A DNA stretch of 64,000 bases, taken from positions 62,001 to 126,000 of the forward strand of contig CAVRBW010000003.1 of NCBI GenBank assembly GCA_963719325.1. The letters run 5' to 3'. The notes under the pieces are model-generated. The model was not told the DNA's origin, did not search any database, and saw only the letters and a list, made by a program, of their open reading frames with translations. The stretch's first letter is position 1. Every line of letters begins with the position of its first letter. The DNA comes from DATBLE01 sp963719325 (GTDB lineage Bacteria > Actinomycetota > Thermoleophilia > Gaiellales > Gaiellaceae). The position numbers and the translations under genes were made by a program. Shown here in pieces: positions 51,226-59,500 of this stretch.

Positions 51226-52547
51226 CTAGGCCGGCACGGCGAGCAGCTGCTCGCCCTCGCGGACGTAGCGCTTCGCGCCGACCGAGCGGTAGAAGGCCAA
51301 CGCCCGGTGGAGCTGCTCGTCCGCTTCGGCGCGACGGCCTTCCCGCACGAAGATCCGGGCCGCCGCGAGGCGGGAATACGCCTCCGACGCAGCGCGCCGA
51401 TCGTCGCGAAGATGTCGGCGGCGTCGGCAGGATCACCCCGTCCGAACACGGTCCCCGCGCGCGCCCAGACGTTGTCATGCCGCTCGAGCGCGGCAGCTGC
51501 ATCCGTTCCCCGACCGAGCAGGTGAGCGTCCAGGCGAGGATGTGGACGAAGGCGACTCCGAAGCCGATCTCTTGGTCTTCCTCGATTGCGGCCAGAAACT
51601 CGTGCGCGAGCGGGCCCGCCCGAATCACGTCGCCCTGCTCGGCATGGATATGCGCGGCGACGGCCAGAGTCGGCCAGCTTCGTCGCCGCAGCGAGCGCGT
51701 CGTCGCCTTCGAGGATGCCGACCTGGGCCTTGACCATCTCGCCGAGCGCCCAGAAGGTGACACCCTCTCCGTAGGGAAGGCATCGACCCTGCCGCCACGA
51801 GATCAGCTCCGTGTGCTGTTCGATCGCCTCGTACAGCTCGAGCACGAGCCGGCTCTTGCCGATCCCGGGCACGCCCACGAGCGTGACGAGCTGCGACGAG
51901 TGCTCCTGGAGCGCACGGGCGAGGGCATCCTCGAGCAGGTCGACCTCCCTGCGCCGGCCCACGAGCGTCGCGCCGTGTACGCGATCGATCGCGATTCGTG
52001 CCCGGGCGCCGACCGCCTCCCAGGCGGTAATCGCCTGCGACTTGCCCTTCGCCTCGACTGAGTCGACCTCGCGGTAGTCGATTGCCCGCTCGGTCGCGCG
52101 AAACGTCTGCTCGCCGACGACGACGCCGTTGACCGGCGCTCCGGCCTGGAGCCGGGCGGCCGTATTGACCACGTCGCCGGCCGCCATCGTCTCTCCCGCC
52201 TCCGGCCGCGCGCCGACCGTGACCAGGGCCTCGCCGGTGTTCACCCCGATCCGGATCTCGATCCCCTCGTCGCGCGCCCACTCCTGGATCGCGAGTGCAG
52301 CGCGAACCGCGCGTTCCGGATCATCCTCGTGGGCGGTGGGAGCACCGAAGATCGCCATCGCAGCGTCGCCGATGAACTTCTCGACGGTGCCGCCATATCG
52401 CTGCAACTCGCCGCGTACATGGCCCTGGTAGCGCGTGAGCTCGGCGGCCACGTCTTCGGGATCCATCTGCTCGGCGCGCGACGTGAAGCCGACGAGGTCG
52501 GCGAACAGGATCGAGACGACCTTTCTCTCCCGGCGGCTCTCCGCCAC
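51226..52547 (-). pseudogene. Class III adenylate cyclase / AAA-ATPase regulator, internally deleted and frameshifted
   Basis: The N-terminal ~300 residues are intact: MAESRRERKVVSILFADLVG opens a class III cyclase domain (metal-binding Asp in FADLVGFTS, GGTVEKFIGDAAMAIFG), then an AAA ATPase start with GVPGIGKSRLV. After about 51670 the frame shifts at least three times (about 51670, 51515, 51390). Pieces of a typical C-terminus appear in different frames: HIHAEQGDVIRAGPLAHEF, then ALERHDNVWARAGTVF, then LAAARIFVREGRRAEADEQ ending REGEQLLAVPA at 51226. Family members are about 1000 residues; only about 440 codons remain, so the middle is missing. Confidence 0.8.
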
Positions 52548-52580
52548 GCGTTGAGTCTAGGGGCCCGGTCCTGGCGCCTG

Positions 52581-53741
52581 CTACCGCAGTCGCGCGACCG
52601 AGTAGCCCCATCCCCGCATCCGGTCGAGCAGCGCCTCACAGTGCTGCTCGTCGCGCGTCAACAGCGTCAACGCAATCTCGGTGGCTCCGACCGGTATCTC
52701 GACTCCCTCACGGCGGTGCTCGACGGAGAGCACGTTCACCCGCTCTTTCGCGACGTGGCCGAGCAGCTTCAGGAGCTCGCCGGGACGATCTGGCACCCAC
52801 GTCCGCACGACCAGGTGTCGCCCCGCGAGCGTGAGCCCGAAGCGCATCACGGTGATCAGTGTGCTCGCATCGATGTTGCCGCCAGAAAGGACGACCGCGA
52901 CGGGACCGGCGCCGGCGATCCGCCGCTTCAACAGCGCCCCCATACCGACGGCGCCCGCTCCCTCGACGACCAGCTTCGTCCGCTCGAGCAGGAGCACGAT
53001 TGCCTGGGCGACATCCTCGGTCTCGACCTCGATCAGGTCGTCGAGCACGGCGTCCAGGATCGGCCGCGTCAGCTCACCGCGTTCCTTGACCGCGATGCCG
53101 TCGGCGACCGAGAACGCATCGGCGGCCGCACGCACGCCGATCATCTCGAGATCGGGACGTAGCGCCCGCACTGCGAGTCCGACGCCGGCTGCGAGACCCC
53201 CACCGCCGACCGGGATCAGGACAGTCGCATTCTCCGGCACCTGCTCCGCCAGTTCGATCCCGATCGTCCCCTGCCCCGCGACGACTGCCTCGTCCTCGAA
53301 CGGATGGACGAACGTCGCGCCCGTGTCCGCAACCCGAGCGAGCGCGGCTTCGAGCGCGTCCTCGATGTCCTCGCCGCCCATCTCCACGTCGGCGCCGTAG
53401 CTCTTCGTCGCCTCGACCTTCGTCATCGGGGCGTCCTGCGGGACGAAGATCGTCGCACGCACGCCGGCCTCCCTCGCCGCCCAGGCGACCGCCTGAGCGT
53501 GGTTGCCCGCGCTCGCCGCCACGACGCCCGCCCCTCGCTCTGCGTCGCCGAGCGTCGCCAGCTTGTTGACGGCACCCCGGATCTTGAACGACCCCGTGCG
53601 CTGCAGGTTCTCCGCCTTCAGGTGCACAGGGCGGCCCGTGATCCGCGAGAGCGTGTCCGAGCTGTAGAGCGGCGTGACGCGAACGACGCCGTCGAGCCGC
53701 CCGCGGGCCTGCTGGATCTCAGGAAGTCCGAGCGTCGCCAT
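52581..53741 (-). CDS. ilvA: Threonine ammonia-lyase with ACT domain
   Basis: 386-residue PLP enzyme converting threonine to 2-oxobutanoate and ammonia. The PLP lysine is Lys53 in GSFKIRGA; GGGGLAAG (about 193-200) binds the cofactor phosphate. One C-terminal ACT domain (about 310-386) suggests allosteric control or a catabolic-type regulation. ATG at 53741 gives MATLGLPEIQQARGRLDG, preferred over the longer reading at 53798. Overlaps the meaB stop by 23 bases. With meaB next door, 2-oxobutanoate to propionyl-CoA to methylmalonyl-CoA is a possible shared route (inference). Confidence 0.93.
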   Translation of the reverse strand: MATLGLPEIQQARGRLDGVVRVTPLYSSDTLSRITGRPVHLKAENLQRTGSFKIRGAVNKLATLGDAERGAGVVAASAGNHAQAVAWAAREAGVRATIFVPQDAPMTKVEATKSYGADVEMGGEDIEDALEAALARVADTGATFVHPFEDEAVVAGQGTIGIELAEQVPENATVLIPVGGGGLAAGVGLAVRALRPDLEMIGVRAAADAFSVADGIAVKERGELTRPILDAVLDDLIEVETEDVAQAIVLLLERTKLVVEGAGAVGMGALLKRRIAGAGPVAVVLSGGNIDASTLITVMRFGLTLAGRHLVVRTWVPDRPGELLKLLGHVAKERVNVLSVEHRREGVEIPVGATEIALTLLTRDEQHCEALLDRMRGWGYSVARLR

Positions 53742-54711
53742 CGATCCTGAACACGCGTTCCACGATCTGCCGGACGGCCGAGAGCGGGTCGAGCTCACGG
53801 CGCTGCACCTTCTCGAGCAGGCCTTGCAGCTCGGGGTCGTCCGCGACGGCCCGCTCGAGGTGTGCCTTCGCTCTCGCGGATGCGACGGCGAAGACCTCGC
53901 CGGCCAGATTGCGCCGGCGGCGCTCTTCCAGAAGGCCTTCGCGCTCGAGGTACGCGCGGTGCTCCTCGAGCTTCTGCCAGAGGTCGGGCACGTTCTCGCC
54001 TCGGTGCGCCTCCGTCAGCACGATCGGCACCTGCCAGGCACTTTCGCGATCGAGCGAGAGCACCGAGCGCACCTCGTTCAGCATCGTCTTTGCGGCCGGG
54101 TGGTCGAGCTTGTTGATCGCGATCACGTCCGGGATCTCCATGATCCCCGCCTTGAGCGCCTGGATCGAGTCGCCCGAGCCGGGCATCAGGACGAGCAGCA
54201 CCGTGTCGGCGACGCCGATCACCTCGACCTCGCTCTGGCCGGTGCCGACCGTCTCCAGGAAGACGAGATCCTTCCCCGACGCGTCGAGGAGCAGGAGCGC
54301 CTGAAGCGTCGCCTCGGCGAGCCCGCCGAGATGCCCGCGGGTTCCCATCGAACGGATGAAGACCCCCGGATCGAGAAAGTGGTCGGCAAGCCGGATTCGG
54401 TCTCCCAGGAGCGCTCCCTGCGAGAACGGGCTCGAGGGGTCGACGGAGACGACGCCGGCGGTCCGGTCGAGGCCGCGGGTGTGCCGGAGGAGCGCGGCGA
54501 TCAGGCTCGACTTGCCGACTCCGGGCGGCCCGGTCACGCCGATCGCGTAGGCCTTGCCGGTCTCGGGATAGAGGTCGCGGACGAGGTCGAACGCGACAGG
54601 ATCGGACCGCTCGACGAGCGTGATCGCGCGCGCGAGGGCGCGCCGGTCACCGGCTCGCACGCCGGCAGCGAGCGCCTCCGGCGTCCAGTCCCGGCGCGAG
54701 CCCGCACTCAC
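53719..54711 (-). CDS. meaB: Methylmalonyl-CoA mutase-associated GTPase MeaB
   Basis: 330-residue G3E-family GTPase that guards or reloads B12 in methylmalonyl-CoA mutase. Walker A GPPGVGKSSL (about 57-66), VSVDPSSPFSQGALLGDRIR, the ETVGTGQSE switch (about 152-160) and NKLD are all present. No mutase gene is in this window. GTG at 54711 makes a GTGA overlap with the upstream MFS gene. The product's C-terminal end (RQIVERVFRIDGDAR) is complete. Confidence 0.95.
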   Translation of the reverse strand: MSAGSRRDWTPEALAAGVRAGDRRALARAITLVERSDPVAFDLVRDLYPETGKAYAIGVTGPPGVGKSSLIAALLRHTRGLDRTAGVVSVDPSSPFSQGALLGDRIRLADHFLDPGVFIRSMGTRGHLGGLAEATLQALLLLDASGKDLVFLETVGTGQSEVEVIGVADTVLLVLMPGSGDSIQALKAGIMEIPDVIAINKLDHPAAKTMLNEVRSVLSLDRESAWQVPIVLTEAHRGENVPDLWQKLEEHRAYLEREGLLEERRRRNLAGEVFAVASARAKAHLERAVADDPELQGLLEKVQRRELDPLSAVRQIVERVFRIDGDARTS

Positions 54712-55949
54712 GAGAGGGCTGCCGGCTGCAACGCGGGCTCGCGCGCCCCGCGCAGCATCAGGTAGCCGGTCAGGGCGGCGACGAACGCGATCGCGCCGGC
54801 GATCCCCCACACCCAGCGCGCGCCGACCGCGTCGGTCAGCGGCCCGGCAACCGCCATCCCGATCCCGAGAACCGCGAAGTTCGAGCCCATGATCAGGGTG
54901 AACGCGCGTCCGCGCACGTGATCGGGGGCGCCGCGCTGGACGATCAGGGTGTTGCAGACGAGGGCGGTCGCGTTCCCGACCCCGCTGACCACGACGCACC
55001 AGACGGCGACCCAGACGTTGGGCGAGACCGCCGCCGCGATGTCCCCGAGGCCCATGACGGCGATCGCCAGTGCGTACAGGACCGTCATCGTCCGCCGCTC
55101 GAGCCACGTCGAGGCGAAGAGAGCGCCGGCAACGGCGCCGAGCCCGCTCCCCGCCCACATCACCCCGAAGCCGAACGAGCCGGCGTTGAACGAGTCTGTG
55201 GCGAGAAAGACCTCCGCGACGTTGACGAGAGCGATCGTCACCATCGCCAGATTCCACGAGACGAGCACCGTCAGCAGCGGACGCGAGCGTCGAACGACCC
55301 GGACTCCCTCCGCGATGTCTCGCCAGTGTCCCTGGCTGGCAACGCGGCCTTGCTGGAGCAGGCGCCCGGAAACCCGTAGCAGCAGGCTGGCCGAGAGCAG
55401 GAAGCTGCCGGCGTTCAGCAAGTACGCGAGGTCGGGGCCCGAGGCAGCGACAACGACGCCGCCGATCAGCGTCCCGATCATCACCGTCAGCTGCTCCGCC
55501 GTTCGCATCAGCGAGTTCGCCTGTGGCAGCAGCACGCCGTCGACGAGATTCGGGAGCCCTGCATAGGCCGCCGGCCGGGCGAACCCGGTCGCGATCCCGG
55601 CGAAGAAGGCAAGGGCCACGATCTGCCACGGCCGGTCTGCGAGCGCGAGCAGAACGAAGACGCTCAGCCGGACGACGTCCGCGGAGATGAGCAGGCCCTT
55701 CCGCGAGAGCCGGTCGACGAGCGGCCCGAGCAGGAGCCCGATCGCGACCGCCGGCAGGAAGTCGGCGATCAGGAGCGCCGCGACCCAGACGCCCGAGTGA
55801 TCGGTGCGCGTCGCGACGTCGAGGGTCAGGGCGATGACGGCGATCCACGTGCCGAGACCGGAGATCAGAGCCGCCGAGAAGAGCAGCCGGAAGCTGCGCG
55901 AGGAGCGGAGGACGTCCCCCTGGTGGGCGAGGATCGATCGCAGCGTCAC
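54708..55949 (-). CDS. MFS transporter (MFS_3 / enterobactin-exporter-like)
   Basis: 413-residue inner-membrane protein with about 12 segments. RSFRLLFSAALISGLGTWIAVIAL opening and GPLVDRLSRKGLLISADVVRL loop 2-3 motif are typical of the MFS_3 group, which exports siderophores and drugs. FARPAAYAGLPNLVDG follows TM4. Its stop overlaps meaB (GTGA). Substrate unknown; divergent or unrelated to hisC, whose stop is 10 bases upstream of the start. Confidence 0.88.
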   Translation of the reverse strand: MTLRSILAHQGDVLRSSRSFRLLFSAALISGLGTWIAVIALTLDVATRTDHSGVWVAALLIADFLPAVAIGLLLGPLVDRLSRKGLLISADVVRLSVFVLLALADRPWQIVALAFFAGIATGFARPAAYAGLPNLVDGVLLPQANSLMRTAEQLTVMIGTLIGGVVVAASGPDLAYLLNAGSFLLSASLLLRVSGRLLQQGRVASQGHWRDIAEGVRVVRRSRPLLTVLVSWNLAMVTIALVNVAEVFLATDSFNAGSFGFGVMWAGSGLGAVAGALFASTWLERRTMTVLYALAIAVMGLGDIAAAVSPNVWVAVWCVVVSGVGNATALVCNTLIVQRGAPDHVRGRAFTLIMGSNFAVLGIGMAVAGPLTDAVGARWVWGIAGAIAFVAALTGYLMLRGAREPALQPAALS

Positions 55950-55958
55950 GCCGCGACG

Positions 55959-57092
55959 TTAACGCGCGGGCACGCTGCCGCCTACCCGGGCGAGAGCCGC
56001 AGCGAAGAACTCGTGCTCGTCGGGAGTACCCACGGTGACGCGGATTGCGTTCGGCGCACCGAAGCCGTGGAGGGGTCGAACGATCACGCCTTCCCGGAGC
56101 AGCGCCTCGAAGAGCGGCCGCGTGTCGGAGCCCGTGTCCGCATACAGGAAGTTCGCGACGGCGGGTCCGGCCGGCTCGTATCCGGCGTTACCCAGCACCT
56201 GTCCCAGCCCGAGCATTCCCTCCGCGTTCACTCGCCGTCGCCGCACGATCTCGGCGGTCTGATCGAGGCTCGCGAGCGCCGCCTCCTGTGCGGCGGTGGA
56301 GACGTCGAAGGCCCGTTTGACCTTGTTCACCGCGAGGACGACGGGAGCCGGGGCGACCATGTACCCGACGCGCATCCCGGCGAGGCCGTAGATCTTCGAG
56401 AAGGTGCGGAGGACGGCGACAGGCCGACCCGCCTTGAAGTACTCCTCGATCGCGTCCGGGTAGTCGGGGTCGTCGACGTACTCGCGATACGCCTGGTCGA
56501 TGACCACCAGGACGTGATCCGGGACCTGGTCGAGGAAGCGGTCCAGCTCGGCACGAGTGTTCGCAGTCCCGGTCGGGTTGTTCGGATGGCAGACGTAGGC
56601 GAGCTTCGTGCGCGGTCCGATCGCCTTCGACATCGCCTCGAGGTCGTAACGGTCGTCGCGGAGCGGGACGAGCACCGGCGCGCCTCCGACCTTGGTCGCG
56701 TAGATGACCGCAGTTGCAAACGACGGCCAGCCGCAGACGATCTCGTCGCCCGGATCGAGAGCTGCCTGCATGAGACAGTCGAGGATGCCGTCCGAACCCG
56801 CGCCCACGGCAACCTCCTCGAACCGCACACCCTGACGCTCGGCCAGCGCTCCACGAAGCCGCCATGCCCCTCCGTCCGGGTAGCGGTTGAGCTCGGGCCC
56901 GCAGCGGGCGAGAGCTTCGAGAGCGCTCGGGAAAGGGCCGAACGGCCCCTCGTTCGACGCGAGCTTCACGCACCGCTCGAGCCCCAGCTCGCGCTGCACC
57001 TCCTCGACCGGCTTGCCGGGCTCGTACGGAACGAGGCCCTGCACGGCGGGACGAAAGAAGCTGTCGGCGATCTCCGTGACGGACGCAGGCAC
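55959..57092 (-). CDS. hisC: Histidinol-phosphate aminotransferase
   Basis: 377-residue class I/II PLP aminotransferase; transfers an amino group from glutamate to imidazole-acetol phosphate in histidine synthesis. Motifs: KLASNEGPFGPFPSALEAL (about 43-61), HPNNPTG (169-175), DQAYREY, PLP lysine Lys233 in TFSKIYGLAGMRVGY. No other his gene is nearby. Some family members act on aromatic substrates instead, which cannot be excluded. First gene of a possible hisC-MFS-meaB-ilvA run. Confidence 0.9.
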   Translation of the reverse strand: MPASVTEIADSFFRPAVQGLVPYEPGKPVEEVQRELGLERCVKLASNEGPFGPFPSALEALARCGPELNRYPDGGAWRLRGALAERQGVRFEEVAVGAGSDGILDCLMQAALDPGDEIVCGWPSFATAVIYATKVGGAPVLVPLRDDRYDLEAMSKAIGPRTKLAYVCHPNNPTGTANTRAELDRFLDQVPDHVLVVIDQAYREYVDDPDYPDAIEEYFKAGRPVAVLRTFSKIYGLAGMRVGYMVAPAPVVLAVNKVKRAFDVSTAAQEAALASLDQTAEIVRRRRVNAEGMLGLGQVLGNAGYEPAGPAVANFLYADTGSDTRPLFEALLREGVIVRPLHGFGAPNAIRVTVGTPDEHEFFAAALARVGGSVPAR

Positions 57093-57128
57093 GACGGGGA
57101 CTGTAACCCGATCTCGAGATGGCTGGTC

Positions 57129-57134
57129 TAGGCT
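57129..57134 (+). promoter_or_regulatory. Putative -10 box (TAGGCT), leaderless
   Basis: TANNNT hexamer 8 bases before the GTG at 57143; supports that GTG as the true start of the Lon-N protein. Confidence 0.4.
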
Positions 57135-57142
57135 TCCGTGGC

Positions 57143-57757
57143 GTGGCCGAAATCGGCCTCTTCCCGCTCGACCTGGTGCTGCTTCCGCAGGAGCGAGTGC
57201 CCCTGCACATCTTCGAGGACCGCTACCGCGAGCTGATCGGCGACTGCCTCGCGGAAGGACGCGACTTCGGGCTGATCCTCGAGAACGAGGACGGCCTCCG
57301 AGAGGTCGGAACGAGGACGGCAGTCGTCGAGCTGATCGACACCTTCGACGACGGCCGGATGAACGTGCTCGTCGAAGGACGCGAGCGCTTTCGTGTGGTC
57401 GAGCTCACGGAGGGCAGGTCATACCTCACCGCGGAGGTGGAGCCCCTCGAGGACGACGGCGAGGTGGCCGCGTCCGACGAGGTCGACCACGCAGTGTCCG
57501 CGTTCCGGCGCCTGGTCGCAGTCGCGGAGGCGGACGAGATCGAAGAGCCGCAACCCGCGTCGCCGGTGCTCTCCTTCGAGCTGGCCAGTCGAGTCGACTT
57601 CGGCCACGACCTGAAGCAGGAGCTGCTCGAGCTGCGCTCCGAGCGGACGCGGCTCAAGCGGCTCTCGGTGCTGCTCGAGGAGGCTGTGGAGGCCCTGGCG
57701 CGCGAGCGCGAGGTCCGCGCTCGCGCATCCGGCAACGGCAAGGTTTCTGCCGAATAG
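57143..57757 (+). CDS. LON N-terminal substrate-binding domain protein
   Basis: 204-residue protein consisting of the PF02190-type N-terminal domain of Lon without ATPase or protease parts. Conserved start: EIGLFPLDLVLLPQERVPLHIFEDRYREL; then EVGTRTAVVELIDTFDDGRMNVLVEGRERFRV. The C-terminal helical part is a probable coiled coil (LKQELLELRSERTRLKRLSVLLEEAVEAL). GTG at 57143 matches the family opening and has a well-placed -10 box; an ATG at 57119 would add eight residues. Function in stand-alone form is unsettled. Confidence 0.88.
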   Translation: MAEIGLFPLDLVLLPQERVPLHIFEDRYRELIGDCLAEGRDFGLILENEDGLREVGTRTAVVELIDTFDDGRMNVLVEGRERFRVVELTEGRSYLTAEVEPLEDDGEVAASDEVDHAVSAFRRLVAVAEADEIEEPQPASPVLSFELASRVDFGHDLKQELLELRSERTRLKRLSVLLEEAVEALAREREVRARASGNGKVSAE

Positions 57758-57847
57758 CTCAGCGTGCCGTTCGACGAAGGGTCGTCTGACACTCGCCGGC
57801 GGGAGGCCACGCGAGACTGGTCAGCGACAGCGCAGAAGGAGAGGGTC

Positions 57848-57873
57848 CGTGGGGAACCATGGGTTCCCCCACG
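57848..57873. terminator. GTGGGGAACC hairpin between convergent genes
   Basis: Stem cgtggggaacc / ggttcccccacg with a one-base bulge and atg loop, directly before the stop of the minus-strand membrane gene and 91 bases after the Lon-N stop. Member of the same hairpin family as those after the tRNA genes. Confidence 0.6.
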
Positions 57874-58593
57874 CTAAGGATGCGCGGCGGGCACCCAGTG
57901 CGGGCCGCCCCAGGTCAGGTCGTAGGGGTAGTGCTTGACGAGGTGCGCCCAAACCGTCCAGGCGATCCAGCGAGAGCTCCCGTAGAAGAAGGCCGCCCGG
58001 TAGAGCGCGAGCAGCCCCGCACGCGGAACGAGCCGGTTCAGGAACGACCAGAAGCGGTCGGCGGGGAAGATCACGTCGTCGAAGTACTGGCGCGTCAACA
58101 CGCGCCAGCTGTAGAGCCCGTAGACGAGGAAGACCGCGTCCCACATCGATCCCAGCCCGCTGAAGTAGGCGGCGGCGTCGGTGAACCGGCCCGTCTGGCC
58201 CGCGTAGGCCCACGCGTCGAGATGGAAGTGCTGCGTCCACGGGAAGAGCAGCATCGTTCCGACCGTGTCGCCGGTGTCGGTGAGCGCATGCGCCCATTCG
58301 CCGACCAGGAAGCTGATGCCCCAGGTCTTGCTCCCCGCCACCTTCCAGATCAGCAGGCAGATGACCACGCCGTAGAGCAGCGAGTGGGTGAAGCCGACTC
58401 CGGGCCAGCCACGATGGAACTGAGCCGGGTCGTGCGCCTTCAGCTCCCAGGGCCCGAGATGGATTCCGTAGACGAACCACTTGCTCATCATGTCCGGCGA
58501 GTACGAGCCGATCAGGAGCGGCACGAACGCCAGCTTGATTCGCGAGTGCTTCTGGATCGCGTACGGCTCGAGGTCGTGCGCGGACCAGCTCAC
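57874..58593 (-). CDS. Membrane-bound metal-dependent hydrolase-like protein
   Basis: 239-residue polytopic membrane protein (about 4-5 segments). HSRIKLAFVPLLIGSYSPDMM, FHRGWPGVGFTHSLLYGVV and FLVGEWAHALTDTGDTVGTM carry conserved His/Asp/Glu residues resembling the YdjM/LexA-regulated membrane metallo-hydrolase family. GTG at 58593 (VSWSAHDLEPY) is used, 4 bases after the preceding small gene's stop. Last gene of a minus-strand operon beginning at ggt. Catalytic activity not proven for the family. Confidence 0.72.
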   Translation of the reverse strand: MSWSAHDLEPYAIQKHSRIKLAFVPLLIGSYSPDMMSKWFVYGIHLGPWELKAHDPAQFHRGWPGVGFTHSLLYGVVICLLIWKVAGSKTWGISFLVGEWAHALTDTGDTVGTMLLFPWTQHFHLDAWAYAGQTGRFTDAAAYFSGLGSMWDAVFLVYGLYSWRVLTRQYFDDVIFPADRFWSFLNRLVPRAGLLALYRAAFFYGSSRWIAWTVWAHLVKHYPYDLTWGGPHWVPAAHP

Positions 58594-58597
58594 CGGG

Positions 58598-58813
58598 TCA
58601 CCAGATCCTCCGGACCGCCGCCGGCACGAGCCAGACGACAACGAGCACGTAGGCGACCGCGACCCAGTACGAGAGCAGGAAGTCGACGGTGATCAGGCCG
58701 ATGCCGATGTAGACACCGGCGGCGGCGAGGTACCCGCAGAACACGGCGAGCTCGCGCCCCGTCGGGCGAAGCGGCCCGTCCGGGTCGGGCTTGCTCAGCG
58801 GTCGCAGTCGCAC
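58598..58813 (-). CDS. Small two-segment membrane protein (71 aa)
   Basis: 71 residues with two hydrophobic stretches (about 21-44 and 46-66), RELAVFCGYLAAAGVYIGIG and SYWVAVAYVLVVVWLV. GTG at 58813 is used and overlaps the end of the 54-residue gene by 19 bases; an ATG at 58885 would give 95 residues with a basic N-terminus. Four bases upstream of the membrane hydrolase gene, so likely co-translated. Unknown function. Confidence 0.6.
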   Translation of the reverse strand: MRLRPLSKPDPDGPLRPTGRELAVFCGYLAAAGVYIGIGLITVDFLLSYWVAVAYVLVVVWLVPAAVRRIW

Positions 58814-58959
58814 GTTCGGATCCCGGCGAGGACGCGACGGCGGCAGGAGACGCAGAACTGCTCGAACTCTCGCCGGCGCCGCCACGCTCCCCCGAGCGCA
58901 ACCAGACCGGCGAAGGCGCCCGCCCCGAGGACGGCGGCGAAATCGGGATCGAGAAGCAC
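58795..58959 (-). CDS. Small membrane protein with Cys-rich tail (54 aa)
   Basis: 54 residues starting at GTG 58959: LLDPDFAAVLGAGAFAGLVA (membrane segment), then basic WRRRREFEQ and FCVSCRRRVLAGIRTCDCDR with four Cys in CxxC and CxC pairs, a probable small zinc site. Lies between the GNAT stop (17 bases upstream) and the next gene, which it overlaps, so it fits the operon layout. Too short for many gene callers; translation is inferred. Confidence 0.5.
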   Translation of the reverse strand: MLLDPDFAAVLGAGAFAGLVALGGAWRRRREFEQFCVSCRRRVLAGIRTCDCDR

Positions 58960-58975
58960 GCGAACGGCGAGTATG

Positions 58976-59500
58976 TCAGTCCATCTCGATCTCGTAGGCC
59001 ATCAGGATCGCGTCCACGTATTCCCGGCCCCGCCGGTACTGGCCGTGCCGGAATCCCTCGCGAACGAAGCCGAAGTCCTCGTACAGCCGGATCGCCGCCT
59101 CGTTGTGCGGAAAGACGTGCAGCTCGAGCTTGCGAATCCCCACGGACCGGGCCCACTCGACCGCCTGCGAGAGGAGCGCCTTGCCGACCCCGCGGCGGCG
59201 AAAGCCCGCTCCGACCATCAGGCCGAGGTCGGCCACGTGACGGCTGGCGGGATGGGGATCACGCGCCAGGGACAAACGCCCGACGACAGCTCCCTCGGCC
59301 TCGGCCACGAACACGGCCGCGTCCGGATGCCGGCGCACGGCGCGCAGATAGCGGCGCTCGGCGCCGATCGAACGCCAGCCGCGGTCCGAGATCAACCATC
59401 CTTCGGGTTCGCCCCCGATCGCTTCCGCGAGGGCGACCAGGGCACCTGCGTCCCCGGGCTGGGCACGCCGGACCGAGAACGGCGGCGAGGGAGAGCTCAA
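58976..59500 (-). CDS. GNAT family N-acetyltransferase (TTG start)
   Basis: 174-residue acetyl-CoA-dependent acetyltransferase. FSVRRAQPGDAGALVALAEA opening, VADLGLMVGAGFRRRGVGKALL with the R-x-x-G-x-G/A CoA loop (about 101-107), and LHVFPHNEAAIRLYEDFGFVREG. TTG at 59500 overlaps the ggt stop as TTGA, the same overlap style as the cupin gene. Substrate could be an amino group on protein (RimI/RimJ-like) or a small molecule. Confidence 0.85.
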   Translation of the reverse strand: MSSPSPPFSVRRAQPGDAGALVALAEAIGGEPEGWLISDRGWRSIGAERRYLRAVRRHPDAAVFVAEAEGAVVGRLSLARDPHPASRHVADLGLMVGAGFRRRGVGKALLSQAVEWARSVGIRKLELHVFPHNEAAIRLYEDFGFVREGFRHGQYRRGREYVDAILMAYEIEMD

